From NCBI GenBank assembly GCA_020073385.1, contig JAIQFH010000067.1, forward strand, positions 1-33,594: a stretch of DNA of 33,594 nucleotides, given 5' to 3'. How positions within the stretch are numbered: the first letter of the stretch is position 1; each line of letters begins with the position of its first letter. The translations under genes were made by a program, and so were the position numbers. Below the pieces are notes generated by a model. It was not told the DNA's origin. It searched no databases and was given only the letters and a program-made list of their open reading frames with translations. Source of the DNA: Terriglobia bacterium. GTDB taxonomy: Bacteria; Acidobacteriota; Terriglobia; Terriglobales; Acidobacteriaceae. This document shows positions 29,910 to 33,594 of the stretch, piece by piece.

Positions 29910-30309
29910 AGGAAGCTTTCAGCTGTCAGCCCTCAGCTTTCAGCCAAGGCAAATCAGTTCTAGATTCGAAATCCCACCACCTGGTCTGGCTGAAAGCTGA
30001 CAGCTGAGGGCTGATAGCTCAAGTATAAGTTCCGCTTTATCCCGGCTATAAGAACAATCGAATTGCGCCTGGTGATGATGGGCATTACACTCGTCGGTTT
30101 GCGCGACGCGACCGATTGTAGCAGAGGGATAACCACCGTCGGCCGTCCGGCGTTCGCCCCGAAGGCGCCGTCGACATCCATGTGGAACGCAGCCGCTCGC
30201 TTTGCTTCGCGGGACAGCCGAGACGGCTGTCTCTACGTGAGCTTGCTCTGCCAACGACTGACGACTATCGGCCAACGACTTTTAGAACCGACTCCCGTGA
30301 AGGAGCCTT
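29910..30309. other. Divergent intergenic region between lysR and glnA
   Basis: No gene. Inverted lexical repeats CAGCCCTCAGCTTTCAGCC (29925-29943) and GGCTGAAAGCTGACAGCTG (29988-30006), hairpin GACAGCCG-AGA-CGGCTGTC (30213-30231) and CCAACGACTGACGAC-type words (30249-30282). AAGGAG lies just before the glnA start. Confidence 0.6.
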
Positions 30310-31722
30310 ATGGCAGATCCAAAGACCGTCCTCGAATTCGCCAAAAAGCATGACGCCAAAATTCTCGACCTGCGTTTTACCGACATTCCCGGACTCTGGC
30401 ACCACGTTTCGTATCCAATCGAGCAACTGACAGAAGCGTCATTCGACGAAGGCTTTGGGATTGACGGCTCTTCGATTCGCGCCTGGGCGGGTATTCACGA
30501 AAGCGACATGCTGCTGAAGCCGGACGCCAGCTGCTACCTGCTCGATCCCTTCACCGATGTGCCCACGCTGGTGCTGATCTGTGACGTCGTCGATCCGGTG
30601 ACGAAGCAGGCCTACGATCGCGATCCGCGCTTTATTGCTCGCAAGGCGGAGATGTACTTGAGCTCCAGCGGCATTGCCGACGCAGCCTATTTCGGAGCGG
30701 AAGCCGAGTTCTTCATCTTCGACAACGTGCGTTTCGATCAGCGCGAGCAGTATGGCTTTTACTACATCGACGCCGAGGAGGGGAGGTGGAACTCGGGAAG
30801 GGAAACGAACAATCTGGGCTACAGGCCGAGATTTCGGGAGGGCTATTTCCCGGTTGCGCCAACGGACCACTACCAGGATTTGCGCTCCGAGATGATGCTG
30901 ACGATGCAGAGCTGTGGCATGGAGGTGGAATGCCATCACCATGAGGTAGCCAGCGGAGGGCAGACCGAGATCGATTTGAAGTTCGATTCGCTGCTGCGCT
31001 CGGCCGACAAGATGCTGCTCTTCAAATACATCGTGAAGAACGTGGCCAACCGCAACGGCAAGACCGTCACCTTCATGCCGAAGCCCATCTTCGGCGACAA
31101 CGGCAGCGGCATGCACACTCACCAGTCGCTGTGGAAGGGCGGAGAACCTCTGTTTGCCGGGGATGGATACGCCGGCCTGTCACAGCTGGCATTGTGGTAC
31201 ATCGGCGGACTCATCCATCACGGGCCGGCGCTGTCGGCGATCATTGCGCCGACGACAAACTCGTATAAGCGGCTCGTCCCTGGATTCGAAGCGCCGGTGA
31301 GTCTGGCGTATTCGCGGCGGAACCGCTCGGCGGCGTGCCGCATTCCGATGTATTCGGCCGCGCCCCGGGCGAAGCGCGTGGAGTTCCGTCCGCCAGACCC
31401 GAGTTGCAACCCGTACATGGCATTTGCCGCCATGCTGATGGCGGGACTGGACGGGATCGAGAACAAGATCGAGCCGGGGCAACCGCTGGACAAAGACATC
31501 TACGAAACGGATCCAGAGGAGGTGTCGAAGATTCCTTCGATGCCGGGCTCACTGGAAGAGGCGCTTGAGGCTTTGCAGCGCGACCATGCCTTCCTGCTGA
31601 AAGGGGACGTGTTCACAGAAGAGTTATTGCGAACCTACATCGAATACAAGCGCTCGAAGGAAGTGGATGCGGTCCGGCTGAGGCCGCATCCGTATGAATT
31701 CGCGCTGTACTACGACATTTGA
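30310..31722 (+). CDS. glnA: Glutamine synthetase, type I
   Basis: A 470-residue GSI enzyme joining glutamate and ammonia with ATP. Motifs: FGIDGSSIRAWAGIHESDM, FGAEAEFFIFD, EVECHHHEVASGGQTEIDLK, PKPIFGDNGSGMHTHQSLW, and ATP-binding APTTNSYKRLVPGFEAP. The adenylylation tyrosine is present as Tyr398 in DKDIYETDPEEV, so control by GlnE-type modification is likely. Length is that of the bacterial beta type. AAGGAG sits 4 nt before the ATG. Confidence 0.96.
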   Translation: MADPKTVLEFAKKHDAKILDLRFTDIPGLWHHVSYPIEQLTEASFDEGFGIDGSSIRAWAGIHESDMLLKPDASCYLLDPFTDVPTLVLICDVVDPVTKQAYDRDPRFIARKAEMYLSSSGIADAAYFGAEAEFFIFDNVRFDQREQYGFYYIDAEEGRWNSGRETNNLGYRPRFREGYFPVAPTDHYQDLRSEMMLTMQSCGMEVECHHHEVASGGQTEIDLKFDSLLRSADKMLLFKYIVKNVANRNGKTVTFMPKPIFGDNGSGMHTHQSLWKGGEPLFAGDGYAGLSQLALWYIGGLIHHGPALSAIIAPTTNSYKRLVPGFEAPVSLAYSRRNRSAACRIPMYSAAPRAKRVEFRPPDPSCNPYMAFAAMLMAGLDGIENKIEPGQPLDKDIYETDPEEVSKIPSMPGSLEEALEALQRDHAFLLKGDVFTEELLRTYIEYKRSKEVDAVRLRPHPYEFALYYDI

Positions 31723-32007
31723 GAACCGCGTTTGCGCGCCGCCTCCGATCACGGACCGCTCTCCGATCAGGTCGATGAGGGTAACAGAGATTTATCGTCA
31801 GCAATCCGTTTCAGCACGGTCGATGCCTCGGTGTTTTTGACCTGTCGCGTGCCATCCCCGTAGGATCAATCGTGCGCCCAAGGACCATGGGTTTTCTGAC
31901 CCCTGGCCGGAGCCGCCGGCTATTGTTCGAGCTGGGCGGAAGCCGCCAGGCGCGATATTACATTGTTTCTGTCCTCAAGTAGTCTCTGGGCATCAGGAGC
32001 GACCACC
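31723..32007. other. Intergenic region after glnA
   Basis: No gene. It contains related GCC-rich words (GGCCGGAGCCGCCGGC at 31905-31920 and GGGCGGAAGCCGCC at 31935-31948). AGGAG at 31995-31999 is the ribosome site for the next gene. Confidence 0.55.
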
Positions 32008-33309
32008 ATGTCAGGATCGAGTGAATCGCAAAGAGGATTTCTTTCCCGTCGCGGCTTCTTTCGCTGGGCCAGTTCGCTGGCCGCATCCCTCGGCGCGGCA
32101 CCTCTGGTTTCCTCCGCTAAGACTCTTTCATCGCCGACGGCATCGTCAGATGGTGAGGATTACTATGCGAAGCTTGGGGTTCCGACGATTATTAACGCTG
32201 CCGGCACTTACACCACGCTCACGGCTGCCTGCATGCCCCCGGAGGTCCTGGCCGCGGTGCAGAAGGCTGCGCTTCACCCCGTACGTTTGCACGAACTGCA
32301 GCAGAAGGCAGGCGAGTACATCGCGCGTCGTCTCAGGTGCGAGGGAGCTGTCGTGACTTCGGGAGCCTCGGGAGCCATCAGCCTGGCGACTGCCGCTTGC
32401 CTGCAGTATGCAAACAACATCAGCATTTTGGACATACCGCAGGCGATTGACGGCATGAAGAATCAGGTCATCGTGCAGCGTGCGCACCGCTATGAATATG
32501 ACCGCGCCATGTATCTCTGTGGGGCGCGGGTGAGCGAGGTGGTCACGCTCGACGACTATAAGCGCGCATGCGGCGCAGGCAACGCGGTGATGACGAATTT
32601 TTTCAACGCTGCGGAGGACGAGGATGGGATCGCAGCGAGCGCACAGATTGGTCGGGAAGAGTGGCTGCGAGTGGCGCACGAGTACAAGATTCCGTGCCAC
32701 CTGGATGCAGCCGCGGACATGCCTCCGATCTCGAATCTATGGAAGTACACTGGCATGGGTTTCGACCTTGTGGCTTTTTCCGGGGGCAAGGGAATACGCG
32801 GTCCACAAAACGCGGGCCTGCTGCTGGGCCGGAAGATCCTGACGGACCTGGCCCATGCGAACAATAATCCCGGAGACGGAATCGGCCGCGGCATGAAGGT
32901 GGCGAAGGAACAGATTGTGGGCATGGTAGCGGCGGTCGACTGGGTTCTCTCGCAGACGGAAGTGTCAATGCAAGGCGACTATCAGAAGCGGGTCGATCTC
33001 ATCGCCAGCGCGGTGAAGGGCATCCGATCGGTCAGGACGGAGACGGTGATTCCAAAGATCGCCAACCATGTTCCACATCTGCTCATACGCTTCGACCCGG
33101 CAGTTACTGGCGTCACCACTGGTCAGATCGTCGACGCTTTGCGCACGGGGACGCCTTCGATTGAACTGAACCCGAACACCGGTCAAAAGCCCAACCAGGG
33201 CATCCCGGCGGATGCAAACACGCTCGTGGTTGGAGTCTGGATGTTGCAGCCCGGTGAAGATGCGATCGTGGGCCAGCGACTTCGCGAGGCCCTCACGAAA
33301 AAGGCCTGA
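32008..33309 (+). CDS. Tat-exported SelA-like PLP-dependent enzyme
   Basis: A 433-residue fold-type I PLP protein of the SelA/DgaE-like aminotransferase class V group. The start at 32008 has AGGAG 8 nt upstream. A twin-arginine signal is clear: SRRGFFRWASSLAASLGAAP (about 13-32). The enzyme part opens YYAKLGVPTIINAAGTYTTL, then VTSGASGAISLATAACLQ (phosphate binding), PCHLDAAADMPP (Asp for the PLP ring) and FSGGKGIRGPQNAGLLLG with the Schiff-base Lys. Relatives include selenocysteine synthase and glucosaminate-6-phosphate ammonia-lyase; the substrate here is unknown. Export of a folded PLP enzyme is unusual but fits the Tat route. Confidence 0.88.
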   Translation: MSGSSESQRGFLSRRGFFRWASSLAASLGAAPLVSSAKTLSSPTASSDGEDYYAKLGVPTIINAAGTYTTLTAACMPPEVLAAVQKAALHPVRLHELQQKAGEYIARRLRCEGAVVTSGASGAISLATAACLQYANNISILDIPQAIDGMKNQVIVQRAHRYEYDRAMYLCGARVSEVVTLDDYKRACGAGNAVMTNFFNAAEDEDGIAASAQIGREEWLRVAHEYKIPCHLDAAADMPPISNLWKYTGMGFDLVAFSGGKGIRGPQNAGLLLGRKILTDLAHANNNPGDGIGRGMKVAKEQIVGMVAAVDWVLSQTEVSMQGDYQKRVDLIASAVKGIRSVRTETVIPKIANHVPHLLIRFDPAVTGVTTGQIVDALRTGTPSIELNPNTGQKPNQGIPADANTLVVGVWMLQPGEDAIVGQRLREALTKKA

Positions 33310-33458
33310 CACTCAGTCCCCGGTCATCGGGGCAGTGAGGTCGCGGTAGGGACGACCATTGCTGATCGCCACCGGGTGGCCGGGGGCGGTCGCCCGCTCC
33401 CCGGCTCCCACAGAACGTAGCGTGCGGATTTCCCGCACTACGCTCGTCAGAAGTTGGT

Positions 33459-33594
33459 TCACAGCACCGCGATCGCTTGCATCTCCGAGTACGAGAGATA
33501 CAGCTTGGGTCGCACCAATGGAAACCGCTCCTTGATCTGTTGAAATTGCTTCCACCAGACCTGCCCGTGCCAACTCCGGCTGCTCAGCATCTTG
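33459..33594 (-). CDS. C-terminal fragment of a protein running off the right edge
   Basis: 44 codons before a TGA stop; the 5' part lies outside the window. The end reads SSRSWHGQVWWKQFQQIKER then FPLVRPKLYLSYSEMQAIAV-L. The composition looks like a real protein rather than chance, and the Trp/basic-rich end recalls some transposase C-termini, but I cannot name the family with confidence. A longer overlapping frame (33313-33573) on the same strand is judged spurious. Confidence 0.45.
   Translation of the reverse strand, partial: KMLSSRSWHGQVWWKQFQQIKERFPLVRPKLYLSYSEMQAIAVL

Noticed and set aside
33313..33573. 86-codon frame at the right edge
   Set aside because: Another frame on the same strand (33459-33594) gives a more protein-like C-terminus that runs off the window.

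Overview
The window looks like a chromosomal segment of an acidobacterium (Acidobacteriota, Terriglobia/Koribacter-like). The grounds are gene-family habits: an ADOP-type FtsX/MacB permease without its ATPase, a small exported protein of the TVSDAMCGAKH type, a DUF2934 protein, an ECF sigma factor with a CFQFHAPRCDRVV-type tail, and intergenic space filled with GC-rich palindromes. This assignment is an inference; there is no rRNA gene in the window.

Layout. 1-2647: a palindrome-rich stretch around one exported hypothetical protein. 2648-6849: a divergent pair, an exported M20 peptidase (-) and an ADOP permease (+). 6914-7102: a small Cys/His protein. 7116-15255: an 8.1-kb integrated element in the 3' end of a tRNA-Ser(CGA) gene. 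15451-18132: tadA, a small membrane protein, a VOC protein, an orphan nuoI and a Pro/Thr-rich exported protein. 18311-26618: a loose polyamine region with agmatine deiminase, DUF3795, N-carbamoylputrescine amidase, a HEAT-repeat protein, a deoxyhypusine-synthase-like enzyme, DUF2934, a di-heme cytochrome c peroxidase-like protein, an ECF sigma factor and pyruvoyl-dependent arginine decarboxylase. 26860-29909: a small exported protein, a POTRA-only BamA-like protein and a LysR regulator. 30310-33309: type I glutamine synthetase and a Tat-exported SelA-like PLP protein. A truncated C-terminus lies at the right edge.

The integrated element is the most interesting part. It is bounded by 24-bp direct repeats (7116-7139 and 15232-15255), the right one being the 3' end of the intact tRNA-Ser gene. 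It encodes a tyrosine integrase and an excisionase-like HTH protein (ATGA-coupled), a replication-type HTH protein whose gene carries five 22-bp-spaced iterons, a serine recombinase, a phage scaffold-like coiled-coil protein followed directly by an 85-residue protein with the same C-terminal motif, a phage-type glycosyltransferase, zinc-ribbon proteins and divergent control regions. I see no terminase, portal, major capsid, tail or lysis gene. I read it as a candidate phage satellite (PICI/P4-like in logic) or a strongly reduced prophage.

Two other points stand out. A composite palindromic repeat sits in frame inside the agmatine deiminase gene, adding about 43 residues and leaving the reading frame open. 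A family of at least seven intergenic hairpins in the first 2.6 kb keeps an outer GGGTGCCCCATCC-type end while its inner stem changes with compensating substitutions. The genes for arginine to agmatine to N-carbamoylputrescine to putrescine, plus a DHS-like enzyme, all lie within about 8.3 kb.
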